A DNA stretch of 64,000 nucleotides from assembly GCA_949775045.1 (NCBI GenBank), contig OX459097.1, forward strand, positions 7,209,685 to 7,273,684, read 5' to 3'. Below, piece by piece: positions 22,489 to 34,133 of the stretch (positions are counted from its first letter, which is position 1; each line of letters opens with the position of its first letter). The notes under the pieces were generated by a model. That model saw nothing but the letters and a program-made list of their open reading frames with translations, ran no database searches and was not told where the DNA came from. This DNA comes from Metridium senile (taxonomy: Eukaryota > Cnidaria > Anthozoa > Actiniaria > Metridiidae). A program made the translations under genes and the position numbers.

Positions 22489-24232
22489 CGTTTTCCAGAA
22501 TAGCAAAAAGCTAATCGTGCTGGGTTGTGTGAAACCCTAGGCCTAGGCCTAATATAAGATATTTTCAAGAAACATAATTAAGTCACCAATATGAGTTAGT
22601 TTACGCTAGACCTCTAGAAACCTCGTCTCGAGCCATTTTGTCAATATTCCACAGGGAACCCAAACTGTTGATAATTATGATTATAATGACAAATGATAAT
22701 TTTATTGCTTATCTAGATGGACAACAATCTTTGCTCTGATTGTGAATATTTTCCCAGCTTGTATTAAATATTTCAATAAGTCAAAACTTGTTTCATTCAT
22801 TATAGTTTGTATTTTTATTTTTAAGATGTAAAACCTTGTATTCATAAAATAACATTTTTGTTTTATATTCATTGTATTTCATAATTATTTCATAACTATC
22901 ACTCACCTAGAAAAATTCAAAACACATAATCAAGAGTAAAATAAATACAAACTACAAGAGATCACAAATATAATAAACTTTATTTGCCCTTGTGATTGCC
23001 ATTTTTTTTACTTAAAATCAAGATATCAGTAAGTTCTACAAATGTGAAAATAGAAAAATTGACCTCACAGGGAAAAAAATGACAGTACAGAATTGAAAAC
23101 AAATCGACCCTTTAATATTCGATTTACAATATTTTTTTCTGGCAACTCGAGAATATAAAAAATATTTAATGTTTTTATTTTACCCAATCTATTTTGTACT
23201 AATACCCGATAGACATAAGTGTGAGGCTTTTAACAACAATTTTTCAGTAATTATTTAAGTGTTTCTTTGACATTATTAGGTATGAAAAAGCGTGCAACAT
23301 TTTCGTGAAAATGGTCAACATTCACCACACTTTAATTATTTCGAAATCAAGCACGATGACCCCCATTTTTTTATTTCATATTTTAAACTCTTATATAATC
23401 AAGTTTTCTTATATGCAAAGTTTTTCAAAAAAATGACATCACAACTTCTGCGAACGTCTTTAAGTATCATAAATCTTTTTTATAGAAAATGTAAGAACTG
23501 AAAACACAGAAATACCTAATACAACTAATGATAATAACATTTCATGAATGATTTCACTTAATGTGATACTAAATCAGTCGTGTGGCTTAGGAGACATACA
23601 ACATATACAACATGCAGACAAAACTTCTTACAATTACCCTTAATTTCATTATGACTACTTCACAATTAATGTGTTTACAGTGGGGAATAGAATCGCCGAA
23701 AACAATGGCAATTTCAACTAAATCTTCCTTCTCTTTGAAAATTTAGCTTCATATTATCTAGTTTTTATATATGTTATGAGTATGTTTATACTTTCATATT
23801 TAATAATTTATGGCAATTTTGTTGTCATTTCTTTCCTCTCCATATTGTAAATGCAATTTTATCATGTTGTTTTATGGTAATATAATAATTGTTAATATAA
23901 AGCTGTAAGCCGCCTCATTCTCTGTATCATTCTTTTTTTAATTTCTATTTTAAAGCTGTTTTAATTATTTTTCACTAAAATTCGTACAGGAAGGGATATT
24001 GAAGGTTGCATAGGGTCGGCCACATTTTGGGTTCCCTGTGGAATATTGACAAAATGGCTCGAGACGAGGTTTCTAGAGGTTTAGCGTAGACTAATTCATA
24101 TTGGTGACTTAGTTTCTTGAAAATGTTTTATATTTTACGAAAATATATAAATTTAGGGTGGGCCATAGGTAGGGCCGTAGGGTAGGCCATGGCCCAGGGT
24201 TTCACACGACCCAATCGAGCTGGAAAGCGAAC
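22489..24232. mobile_element. 1.74-kb DNA element with about 170-bp TIRs
   Basis: Inverted ends pair TTTTCCAG...GGGTTGTGTGAAACCCTAGG with their complement at 24190-24230. They then pair CTCTAGAAACCTCGTCTCGA and CAATATTCCACAGGGAACCC (22612-22665) with 24028-24085. The interior is AT-rich without a transposase, so it is non-autonomous. Confidence 0.78.
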
Positions 24233-24270
24233 AAGTTACTATGGATTGACACGATATTGGTCGTTAATTA

Positions 24271-24962
24271 GTCGGGCTACCCGCAGGAGGCCCGACTTTA
24301 GTTTTACCTTTTTGCCAATCTATCTATCTATCGTCGTGTGCAAAATGGTTTAAAAAGCAGTTGAATCTCTCAATCAACACTTAAAGTCGTCGTAATTTAG
24401 CTTTTTATTGAGTATTAGTTATCAAGTTCATCGTCGTCTTCGTATCAAAAAATAGATTTGAAGAACTTCGATCGTATTTCGACATCTTTGATCCCCTGAG
24501 TGCAAAATCGTCTGATATAAGGACATGCATGGATATATAAGCTTCATATTTCGGTAAAAGCACAATTAATTATATATCTCAAACATAGCAAGAGTAATTT
24601 TCAAACGAACCATTTCAACTTCATAACACGTGTTTCTTGGTTTGCAAGTCAGTGTTTTTAAAACACTGAAATTATAATATTCATTATTCAGTGTAGCAAG
24701 TAAAATTGTGTGAATCATTTGTTTTCTTGATTTAAGTTCGTTAAACTGTTTGAAGTTCATGTTTTTAAAGTCATGCATGTTCTCAGCAATGATCAGAAGT
24801 ATACTTTGTATGCACCAGTCAATAATATTTATAGATATTAAATTATTGTATACTAAAAAACGTTTCATTGTATTATATTAAATATAAAATGAAAAAAATA
24901 TTTAGGTGTTATTTATTCTTATACATTCTCTATTCACTAGCTACTTTTTGACGTAGCCCGAC
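24271..24962. mobile_element. Possible short TIR element GTCGGGCTAC
   Basis: GTCGGGCTAC at 24271-24280 and GTAGCCCGAC at 24953-24962 are perfect 10-bp inverts, each beside a small hairpin (GTCGGGC...GCCCGAC at 24271-24297; ACACTCTTGGAGTGT at 24966-24980). The core contains an unassigned frame. Weak evidence. Confidence 0.4.
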
Positions 24963-25240
24963 TTCACACTCTTGGAGTGTCTAGTTGTATATAAATTTAA
25001 GACATATAATGTATATCTAAAAGTAGATTCATATAAGTACAGGTACACATACAAAACATACACACATTTTTATCACTGCACTCTACAAATACAATGTTTT
25101 TAACGTCATCAAATTACTTATTTGGAAATTCTTTTTCTTGTAATGAAAATATATTTTGAGAAATAATATTGATCATGCATTTACAGTGCTTCTTCAGAAC
25201 AGCCTCTGTTCTTTTTTACACATGATTTTTAGAAGTATAT
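24963..25240. other. AT-rich spacer
   Basis: Nothing identifiable. Confidence 0.3.
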
Positions 25241-25249
25241 AGGACTCAG

Positions 25250-25625
25250 CAACAACACCCCAGAAATAGAACAAAATTACAAAATTCTTAATGGCCAATC
25301 TGCTGACTACTTAAAATCTACAATCAAGCCATACTGTCCTACACGAAATCTACGTTCATAAAACCGTTCACTTCTCACAGTCCCTGATGTAAAAACTAAC
25401 TATTATGCTAGCTAACTATTATATTATGCCCGTTCTTTCAGTTTTGCTGCCCCTACACTTTGGAACTCCTTACCTGATGACATTAAAAACCCCAAATCAT
25501 TATCTTCATTTAAGTGTAAACTTAAGTCCTTCCTCTTTTCACAATATTTTGCATAACTAAATCACTTTTATTTAAATTATATATATTAGGCGCATTGAGA
25601 CTATTATTATTATTATTATTACTAC
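25250..25625 (+). mobile_element. 5'-truncated LINE tail (CR1/L2-like)
   Basis: Broken frames recall the C-terminal end of CR1/L2-type reverse transcriptases, for example AAPTLWNSLPDDIKN followed by FKCKLKSFLF (about 25445-25545). The 3' end reads GGCGCATTGAGAC followed by a (TTA)n tail. The 5' portion is missing. Confidence 0.65.
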
Positions 25626-27261
25626 ACATATATCATACAAATTATAGTCTCATGAATTTTAAAAATAATGCTATAAAACCAATCAATATAATGATACATT
25701 TAAATGGTATGGATTTTCTGATCATAGTATAATCATACAGTGTTTGTTGACTATAATTGAAGGCACAGTTGATAAATACCAGCAATTAAAGCCTGGTAAG
25801 TTATTCAAACACGTATTAACTGCATTGACTTTTTATAGCTTTTATCCGATTGAAAAGGATTTATCCAGTGGATGATATTAATAATAATAACACCGCCAAT
25901 AATAATAATTATATTTATCATACAAGGAATTCAAAAAGTTGACACTTATTTACATTTTGAATATTTATCAGGGTCCCAATATCAGTTAACAGCTAAATTT
26001 TAGCAATTTTCTCAGTTATAAGTTAAATTTTTCGGTTCTCAGTTAAGCCAAGCATTAATTATTAATTCTTATGTTTAATAATTAACAAAAACATATGCAG
26101 TTATAATACAGTACTTTTTACCTCAAATTCACATGATAAATCTGTTTTTTTTTGCCATCTGCAGACATATTACAGATACTAGTTACAATGACAACATATT
26201 ACATTTTATTACTTGACCTGCTGCAATTTTGAAGTGAAATGCCCTAAAAGACACATTTATTAATTAAAAACAAAGAAATATCAGCTAACAGTTATCTTGT
26301 CGATATCAGTTATCAGCTAAAAAGACACGGAATTCTCAGTTAATTTTTAAGTCGCCCCATTCAGACCAGGCTGATTGAAATAATTAATACCTCCTCAGGC
26401 ATTCACATTTATGTCTCTTTATTTGTCATAAACACTTATTATCAATAAAGTTTAATAGTACTTTCATACTTAGATTTTAATACTCTAATTTTGGTGTAAA
26501 AATTTCATAATAGTTGAGCTAGTTTTGATAAAGCTTAAAAAAATGATAGCTGGCCATAAAAAGCACTCCGCAATTATTGGTACAATTGCTATTAAAGTTT
26601 GAGGAGAAAATCATATAAAACAGCAAAAATATCGCTTCTATTATTCGCTTGAATACCGGTCGTTTCGAGCTTTCTCCTTTTCGAGCTCGATCACTGCACT
26701 TTCGAGCTCTTTTATACACATTCAGGCCAATGTCAGCCATACCTGTTTATTTATCGTGAGTAACTCACACGAATGCATTTGAAACCATGCATTTTGTGAT
26801 AACCTTTTAGTCTTGAATGCTAGTGCGTTTTTGATAGATTTTTCTCTCTTATTACTGTTTATAGTCGTTTGAGAAGTCATTTGAGAAGCAATATTGTTTG
26901 ATTTAAGTAAATACCGTAATAAATCAGTTTATTTCGTATATTTTTACCCAAATTATAAAAACATCTTTTAAATTAAAGTTTTTCTTCGCCACGATCAGTC
27001 TTCTTATAAATCTATATTTTATGGGCGATAGTTACTAACCTTGATCTAATTTCATTCACATTTATCCGGTTAATACGACATTAATCTATAGGTAAAGACT
27101 GTCGAGTTCGCTACTTGAACTCTACTCCGCCATTTTGTTTCTTAAGTATACCTATGAACACGTGATTAAATGGCTGGTTATCATTGGTGACCACCAAGAC
27201 TACCACGAAAAAACGATTAACCAATCAGAGCGCAGAATATTAAAGCTGCAAGTCACCTGCA
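25626..27261. other. AT-rich region without recognised genes
   Basis: It contains short repeats of CAGTTA/CAGCTAA words (about 25980-26350) but no coding evidence. Confidence 0.35.
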
Positions 27262-27986
27262 GATTCTTCCTTTTTGAAGCTTAATAATTATTTCAAGTTT
27301 TTAGGCCGTGTTTTTTCACGCTCGTTATCAAACAGTTTTTTCTCAAAAAACATGAAATAAATAATCCGTTGAACTTACTTTATCGGTGATTATTTTCCAA
27401 AGGTTTTCTTCTTCTCAATGACATCGATAATATTTTGACGAATACATGAATATACTTGAATCAGTTTTGATGAATTAAACATGGTCATAGTTAAACTGCC
27501 AAGCTTCAAAATCCATAAATAAACTGTACTGAAGAAAGCATTTTGAAGATAGTTTTCATAACGAATAAAGTCGCTTCATTTTCAATTCTTTTGCGTTGCA
27601 GTAGTCTTTATTCTTCTACGAAGTTTTATCTACAGACAAGTGTTCTTGGCCTTTCAGTCTTTTATTTCTTCATTTTTGTCTCCTTGAAGTTTATTTTCTT
27701 CTTCGGTAGTCTTTATTCTTCCAAAAAGTTTTATCTGCAGACACGTTTTCTTGGCCTTTCCAGTCGTTTTCTTTTATTTCTACTGTTAAATTTCTTCATT
27801 TTTGTATCCGGCCTGAGTTTATTTCCTTCTTCGGCCAAAACTATCTTTGTTTTCTTCAATGTTCATCTTTCTCAGTTGATATTTTAAATATTGTATTTTG
27901 TTATAAAAGAAAAATCTGCTTTCGGGCGCTGCTATTCCGTGCGCGCGCGCATCACTTTCCCGCCGAAATGTAACAGCCAATCAGTA
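27262..27986. repeat. Repeat B (copy 2), left part, split by the Harbinger element
   Basis: It follows 18474-19226 with small indels and stops in CAGCCAATCAGTA, where the Harbinger begins. The right part resumes at 33124 (TATCGCGATGGGCACGG) and runs to 33208. Confidence 0.82.
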
Positions 27987-28377
27987 GGGACTTTAAGATA
28001 CGACAACTACGGACTACGGACTACGGACGTGAGCTATTTTAGGACTGGGACGAGTCAAGCGTGTTGATTTCGCCCACCGTCGCGGACTGGCGACGGTGAG
28101 TAGTCGAAGGTTTTCGTGTAGTGCGTAGAAGCGGCTGCAAAGGAGACTACGAAAGGTCAAAAAAGGTAAGAAAAAAGCGATTTAAGGTATAACTTACCAG
28201 GATTTGTGAAAGATTTATTCTTTAGCTAAGTTTTAAAGCAAGTTTGGACTTTATATTTTGAGTCACGAGTCATGACTGAGCTCTACATCTCTTCAACTGA
28301 TTTTGGACGCCATAGCGTCAAAATGTCCACATTTGGTATTCATTCACTAACACTTTACTCGCTCAATTCCAACAGAA

Positions 28378-30279
28378 ATGGCATCTTTTCAAATCAACAA
28401 GTAAGTAAAACAAGCGAATATTTTTTTCTTTAAAGATATTACGACATTTAACAATATTGTCTAAAGCGTTTTTTACTTTGATGGATTTTTTCAGCGTGAC
28501 GATTCCATGTGATGTCCCATCTAATGTGCCATCTCAAAATATGTTTATGTTAAGGAACAAGTAAGCTTAAGTTTAGAGTGCAAATAATATACCTATGAAA
28601 TAGAGGATACCTATTTACCGAGTTGGGATTCAGTTAGGATTCGAGTTATGGGAATCGAGTTATGGGAATGACATTTATAATTAAATATAACATTTATAAC
28701 ATATTAAATACAGTATTTAATATAGCGGATCTAATAGAGTGCAAATAATATAACCGTGAAATAGTTAGCTAGCTAAGTTATGTCCTAAGTTGTGCCTAAA
28801 TTTGATTAGTTGAGAAATAAGCGAGCCGTGACGCGTCTAGCAAGTGCAAGCTATGATCACCGCTACGCTGAGGTTTTATGATGTGTTTTTTAGACTCTTT
28901 TTTAGCTTCCTTAGATGTGTCTTGGTTTTTCGACCATAGAAGAATAAAGTGGTAGCAAACAATTTCAAGTGTGTCTTTTATCGTTATTTTAGTTCGTTTT
29001 GAGTTGGACTAGAAAAAGCTCGTGTTCATTTTATGGTTCACTGAATTCTTGTCATGGCTCACAAATCCCTATCTCTTGTCTAATTAAGCACTAATTAAGT
29101 GCTATTTGTTCCTATCTATTTCACGATTATATTATTTGCACTCTAATTTCGTTTTTTATTCTATGTAGGATCTAATCTATTAGTTATGTATCTATTTTTT
29201 GTTTTTGCTCTACAATCATTTATTTTAAAATCAATTTTCATTGAAAGCTCATGTCTAGTGTACATACAAGTTTTTAGTTTCACTGTCAGCTAGCTCATTT
29301 TCCAGGTTAGGATTTTTTTGAGAATGAGTTGTTTCAAAATAGATATGTTAGAAAATTACACTTCAATCTATTTTCTTTGGTTGTTGTCGTGTTAGGCTAA
29401 AAATTGAGTGAGTTCCAACTCTGTGCCTGGCTACAAAATAGACCTTAATTTTTACATGCATTGTTTAACTTATAATTTTTCACTTGAGATTTATGTAAAT
29501 TAAGTTTAATTATATTTTGTTTTAGTGGAACTTTCAGATGGGATGATAAAAAGGACAAGTTACTTTTGAGGGAAGTAAGACAAGTAGAGCCGTACCTTTT
29601 CAAAATTGGAAGCAAAGAAGCTGGTCAGAAATGGTCAGAAATTGCATCTGCCCTGAACAGCCATGCAGACTTCAGTTCCAATCCAAGGGAGCAGAGATCT
29701 GTAAGGGAGCGTTTTAACAAAATATTTGCAGAATTCAAGACAAAGATGAGAAATGAAGAGAAAGCCTCTGGAGTCACACCTGATGAGTTGACTGAAACTG
29801 AGCAACTGTTAGAAGAAATAAAAGAAATCATTACATCTAATTCTGGCAACACTCCAAAGTCTACTGACAAAGCAAAAGGAAGTGATAGAGAAAAAGCATT
29901 GGCTATGAGGAAAAAGTCCATGGAGTCATGGGGGAAAAGCCAGAGGAAAAGTGAATTGAAGGAAGATGATGACGATGATGAGGAGGAAGAGGAGGATCAA
30001 GTTGTTAGAAAGAGGAAAAGACGCAGAAGGAGTGGAGCAGACCCCCTGGAATACCTACAAATGAAAAGAGAATCTGAGACAGAATTTAAAAAAGAAGAAA
30101 TGGCTCTCTTGAAGGAGAAACTTGCCCTAGAAGACAAGAAATTACAGATTGAACAGGCAAAGCAAGCACAGATGCAAGAACAGCTTCTATTACAGCAAAA
30201 GCAAATGCAGCAACAGATGCAGGCTCAAACCCAGTCCCAAGCTCTGATTCTTGCTTTTTTACAAAAAATGAATAAGTGA
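28378..30279 (+). CDS. Harbinger-encoded Myb/SANT-like DNA-binding protein (three exons, 280 aa)
   Basis: The exons 28378-28400, 28495-28560 and 29526-30279 join in frame (23+66+754 = 843 bp) with GTAAGT/GTAAGC donors and CAG/TAG acceptors. The start is the ATG in AGAAATGGCATC. Residues 31-115 form a trihelical Myb/SANT-like region: RWDDKKDKLLLREV, then WSEIASALN, then SVRERFNKIFAEFKTK. An acidic run and a basic RKRKRRRR segment (possible nuclear signal) follow. The C-terminus is a Gln/Lys-rich coiled coil (about 205-275). In Harbinger elements such a partner binds the transposon ends and helps bring the transposase into the nucleus. This is known for the family and inferred here. It could also be compared with NAIF1/MSANTD-type host proteins of the same descent. 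Confidence 0.82.
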
Positions 30280-30840
30280 GAGAAGTGAAAAATGTTATCT
30301 GCTATTTGATACTAATAGAGTACAAACAATGCAGTTGTTCTATTTATAAGAGTGTATTTTGATATACAGTTTAATTTGTATCACACAGTTTCTGAAATAG
30401 TTGTTAAAGTTATGATTCATGATGAAGTTTTCATTGATTATATTATGTCATGGTTAAAAAGTTTGTATTATGTTAAATCTCTTGTTGAAAATGATAATAG
30501 AGTACAAACACCAAAAGTGTGTAATATTTGATACTATTTAGTGCTTAATAGTCCTAATTAGAGAAAATAGACCATTTAGTTTGTACAGTTTGTGAATATT
30601 ACAGCCAGGATTCAGAATAAAATTGAAATATTTTGCCTCCAGCTTTGATTTTATATCAAAATTGATTCAGACTGAAACGTCTGAATAAATTTTGATTAAA
30701 AATCTAATCCAGAGGAAAAATATTTCAATTTTAGTTTGTAGTACTTAATAAAAGAAAACAATGGGATTACAGTACTATTAGTTTGTCTATTCTTTCACGG
30801 TCATGAAAATCATGCTAAGCAATCAAAAATACTAGAGTTA

Positions 30841-30979
30841 GAGTATAAACACTAACACTGTAACACAAATACCACTAAATTCTACTAAATAATGCTAATC
30901 CTATTGTTTAATTAATCCTATTTTGTACTAATTAGCATAATTTAGTGGTATTTATGTTGCACAGTTTTAGTGTTTGTAC
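30841..30979. mobile_element. Diverged GAGTACAAAC MITE inside the Harbinger element
   Basis: TIR-like ends GAGTATAAACACTAACACTG and TTTTAGTGTTTGTAC correspond to the copies at 14122 and 36359, with more substitutions and a degraded right tip. Confidence 0.65.
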
Positions 30980-31544
30980 TAAAATGAGTTGAAATACTAA
31001 GTACAAGTGCTTGGTGACGTAGTAAAAACCACTTGTACATGATGATTTTTTATATAATTAAGCAAATATGATTATGCAAAGTTTTTACTATGGACTCAAG
31101 ATTAGAGATAGACATGACATGACTGCAGTAATCTCTAAAACTTTATTTCTCATGTTTGACATTCACACTTTAATGCCAATATTCACTAGTAATATGAATT
31201 CATCATGCTTATTTAAGATGGTCAGATATCAAGTATTTTCAAGGAAGGGTGTATGATGTGGTGTGTAGTATTGCTCAGCTAGAGCACTATGATTTCACAG
31301 TATGATTTTATACATAGGAAGCTAAAGTGGGACATAATTGCTTCAAACAATGGAAATTTGGACTGATTATTCTTTCTATTTGCAATTCAAGACTCATATT
31401 GATTAGTTTTTATATATATTATGTATCAATGATTGTCTGTCTCTATTTGATATAGTGATTTGTGTCACATCAAAATAGGGATCATAGTATACTAAGACCT
31501 ACAACCACACAAACAACTAGTTTACTACAAAACCCTGTTGCAAC

Positions 31545-31815
31545 ATATAGACGGGGGGGGGGGGGGGGGGGGACTCTGGGGAAAAAGGGGTAGGGATGCT
31601 TGTCGGAAATTTTCAAAAATACCCCTAAAAGATACCGGAAGTCTTTTAAAAAGGGCGTGGTCCGACGAATTTTACCCCCCAAGAGATACCAGAAATGCTA
31701 ATTTTCAAAAATTCGCATTTGACACCCTTAAAGATACCAAATCGCTGATTTTTACCTCTAAGAGATACGACGAGCATCCATACCCCGTTTCCCCCCCCCC
31801 CCCCCCCCCCTCCCC
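31545..31815. repeat. Poly-G/poly-C bounded repeat with AAGATACC motifs
   Basis: A run of about 21 G starts it and a run of about 22 C ends it. Between them are tandem-like phrases AAAAGATACC, AGAGATACCAG, AAAGATACCAA and AGAGATACG, each 40-50 bp apart. The transposase gene starts its 3' end immediately to the right. Confidence 0.65.
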
Positions 31816-31846
31816 TGGGTATATAGACCAGTTATCAATTTGTAAC

Positions 31847-32932
31847 CTATGCAAAATAAGCTTGAAGGCTTGGAGGGTCTAAGTTAAAATATTCACCAGT
31901 GTTGTTTCCATAAAGACAAGTTAAAGCATTTCTAAATAAAGCACACACTATGTACTGCTTGCCAACCGAGCTCATGCCAATCTTCAGATTTCTCTTATAA
32001 TTGATAAACTGGAAATAGGTAGAGATATCTCCAAACAACCATTCAACCGCTATACGTACACTGCTCATTGAAGCATTGAAAGCCCTCATTTGTGGTGTTA
32101 ACGGACCTGCATAGTCTCCCTGTCGGAATGGGCACATCAACTGTGAACGTAGAGGGTAAGCTAGGTCTCCATATACGCAAAGTTGCTGTCCTGTTGGGGT
32201 ATATGCATATGTTTGTAATTCGTTTAATAGGGCTGACTCGTTTAGCATGCCAGCATCGTGACGGCGACCTTCAAATGGTCCCTTTAGGTTTGCAATCAAT
32301 CCATTAGGAATAACTAGAGACTGAAATTTTAACGCATGCACACGTTTGTGACCATTGTAAACCACACGCTGATTTTCTTCTGGTCTTGATATTGGACGAA
32401 CTGTGCCGTCCATAAAACCAAAACAATTGGTTAAAGGGCATCCCATTTGGTAAACAGCTTGTGCATATTGCTCTAGGTAAGGCGAAGTAAGAAAAGGCTG
32501 GTTCCATGATGTAAGTCTATGTCCATGGTTGTCATAAACCCAATCTAATACAACATTGTATATCATACAAAGCTCAGGAACAGGACGAGCAAAACGATAT
32601 ATCAAGTCAAAGTACCGGCACGGATATGCCAAACGTTTCAAAAGAAGACACAAACCTTCGAGTCCACTGCATACAGTTCCTTGAGAACACTTGAACTGTT
32701 GTGGGACTCCAAGAACATCAGCTAATCGAGGAATATCGTTCTTATTCACTCTAAACTCCGTTATGCATTCGCTTGAGTCGAAAGAATCGAGGTCGAAATC
32801 ATCATATTCCCAGTACGGATATTTCGGATTTACAGAACTATAAGCATCATATAAAAGCAAAACTTCTTCTTCATCTATATATCCATCTGCAAAGCTGTAC
32901 ACAAGAGCGTCACGAACTTTTTCAAAAGACAT
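31847..32932 (-). CDS. Harbinger DDE transposase (HARBI1/DDE_Tnp_4 type), 361 aa
   Basis: A single uninterrupted 361-residue frame on the minus strand. The DDE superfamily nuclease motifs are all visible: D175 in GFMDGTVRPI, D226 in EGRRHDAGML, D256 in CVYGDLAYPLR and E298 in VRIAVEWLFGDI. The N-terminal third is predicted helical, with an acidic stretch near residues 40-52. Length and motif spacing match Harbinger transposases, which cut out and reinsert the element together with the Myb-like partner encoded at 28378-30279. The gene starts about 190 bp inside the right TIR, and its 3' end faces that of the partner gene. No stop, frameshift or missing catalytic residue is seen. Confidence 0.93.
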   Translation of the reverse strand: MSFEKVRDALVYSFADGYIDEEEVLLLYDAYSSVNPKYPYWEYDDFDLDSFDSSECITEFRVNKNDIPRLADVLGVPQQFKCSQGTVCSGLEGLCLLLKRLAYPCRYFDLIYRFARPVPELCMIYNVVLDWVYDNHGHRLTSWNQPFLTSPYLEQYAQAVYQMGCPLTNCFGFMDGTVRPISRPEENQRVVYNGHKRVHALKFQSLVIPNGLIANLKGPFEGRRHDAGMLNESALLNELQTYAYTPTGQQLCVYGDLAYPLRSQLMCPFRQGDYAGPLTPQMRAFNASMSSVRIAVEWLFGDISTYFQFINYKRNLKIGMSSVGKQYIVCALFRNALTCLYGNNTGEYFNLDPPSLQAYFA

Positions 32933-33123
32933 TTTGTATCATTATTATTTAACAAAAACAGAAATCAATATGGCCGCTCTTGTAGCCTGTTGCACGTAGT
33001 GTGCGACTCTTAATTTCGTGTTTTCGCGCCACTTCTTATGTACTCAACCCAGTCTTCATACGAAATAAATACGCGTCCAAGCGTAGTCTGTAGTCCGTAG
33101 TCGTCGTATCTTAAAGTCCCTAC

Positions 33124-33208
33124 TATCGCGATGGGCACGGACGTTGTACGGACGTGCGCGCCCGCGATCCTACGTGTCGGTCGACAAAAAATCAACTCGA
33201 TGGGTTAC
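33124..33208. repeat. Repeat B (copy 2), right part
   Basis: TATCGCGATGGGCACGGACG through TCGATGGGTTACC continues 19225-19313 on the far side of the Harbinger insertion. Confidence 0.8.
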
Positions 33209-33273
33209 CATTTTTTCTTAAGTATGGTGCTCCGCTTGCGCGGGCCTTCGGCCCGCGCGGAGCTCCGCTATTA
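33207..33273. repeat. GC-rich hairpin repeat, copy 1
   Basis: ATTTTTTCTTAAGTATGGTG is followed by a strong stem GCGCGGGCC-TTC-GGCCCGCGC and GGAGCTCCGCTAT. The same 63-bp block recurs in direct orientation at 33655-33715. The tip GGAGCTCCGCTAT is the complement of the ATAGCGGAGCTCC that starts repeats A at 17256 and 19506. Confidence 0.8.
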
Positions 33274-33654
33274 CCCATATAAATACAAACATATAATAAA
33301 GTACTATTTCATAAGAACCTTTAAAGTGCAATTTGATGTGTACATGATATGTTACAGATAAAAATTGTACTTTAACTCGAGCATTAGCGATAAAACTTGA
33401 GTTCAGGCCATTTTCCTCTTTCAAATGCCTATTAACAAGGCAATTTATGAAAATTGATACCCAATCAAATTGTTTAGTCCATTTTGTCTTGTAATGAGAG
33501 TTGTTGAGTCATAATAAAGCACTTTAACTTTTAACATGTACCAAAATATTAAATCTCACGAATTATGCTGAATGGCAGCCATGTTGGACCGCCTGATCAA
33601 ATTTCTTGTCGCGCGCTGATTGGCTAATTTTTTGATCCGAGATCACCTGGACCA
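33274..33654. other. Segment between two direct hairpin repeats
   Basis: About 380 bp with no gene. The part at 33540-33650 shows inverted similarity to 19310-19440 (CAGGTGATCTCGG, GCGCGC, AGGCGGTCC in the same order). Confidence 0.5.
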
Positions 33655-33715
33655 TTTTTTCTTAAGTATGGTGCTCCGCTTGCGCGGGCCTTCGGCCCGC
33701 GCGGAGCTCCGCTAT
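33655..33715. repeat. GC-rich hairpin repeat, copy 2, at the right edge of the composite insertion
   Basis: A near-identical copy of 33210-33273. It ends GGAGCTCCGCTAT directly before TGAAAATACACACCCC, where similarity to unit IV (53232 onward) resumes. Confidence 0.78.
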
Positions 33716-33851
33716 GAAAATACACACCCCTCCCCTAGTTAGTTAGTAGTAACTTAATTTTAACCTAATAGTCTATCAAATCCCTTTTGAATGTCTAGTT
33801 TTAATAGCAGTCTAATAAACGTTCTTGTAACAGGTCGATAAAAATGCATCC

Positions 33852-34133
33852 TCGGGAACCCAGGGCTAATTTTCTGTCGCTCGTTTATCGCTTCCAGAAT
33901 AAATACCACTGGGTACGTAGTCTGTTGGAGCTTGCAGTTCCGGAAGTCAAAATTCAGCTCTTTCCTGATTGGTCGACCTTATTAGGTCGACCAATGAAAA
34001 TCAAGATAACCATTCAAAGAAAGTCGTTAAATAAGTTTGAATTTTGACTTCCGGAACAAGCTCCAACAGACTACGTTCCCAGGGGTATATGTTGTGGAAG
34101 CGAGAAACGAGCGACAGAAGAATACCCCTGGGT
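33852..34133. mobile_element. Foldback element, about 280 bp, with about 100-bp arms
   Basis: The arms pair GGAACCCAGGGCTAATTTTC, TACGTAGTCTGTTGGAGCTT and CCGGAAGTCAAAATTCA with their complements on the right (TGAATTTTGACTTCCGG, AAGCTCCAACAGACTACGT). The centre holds the palindrome GGTCGACCTTATTAGGTCGACC. No gene. Confidence 0.78.

Larger units (their letters stand above)
30280..31846. other. Intergenic centre of the Harbinger element
   Basis: It contains fragments of the GAGTACAAAC MITE family (about 30498-30560 and 30841-30979) and a region bounded by poly-G (31551-31572) and poly-C (about 31789-31811). That region has repeated AAGATACC/GAGATACC words. No additional gene is seen. Confidence 0.5.
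27984..33123. mobile_element. Harbinger (PIF) transposon with both genes, about 5.1 kb
   Basis: TIRs of about 43 bp start GTAGGGACTTTAAGATACGA and pair with TCGTATCTTAAAGTCCCTAC. They include repeated GGACTAC words. The copy of the same host repeat at 19211-19240 reads CAATCAGTATCGCGATGG and lacks the insert, so it is an empty site. The bases flanking GGGACT/AGTCCC are GTA and CTA-like, close to the usual three-base TWA/NTA duplication. Inside, a Myb/SANT-like gene (plus strand) and a DDE transposase (minus strand) point toward each other. All needed reading frames are open, which suggests a young and possibly competent copy. Confidence 0.9.
16409..33715. mobile_element. About 17.3-kb composite insertion upstream of gene II
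   Basis: Unit IV reads continuously from GTGAAAAAG (53216) to CACCCCTCCCCTAGTTAG (53240). In unit II the left part ends at GTGAAAAAC (16409) and the right part resumes at TGAAAATACACACCCCTCCC (33714). TGAAAA at both junctions may be a short target duplication. The interval contains several nested transposons and repeats described separately. It probably arose by successive insertions rather than as one element. Confidence 0.6.
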
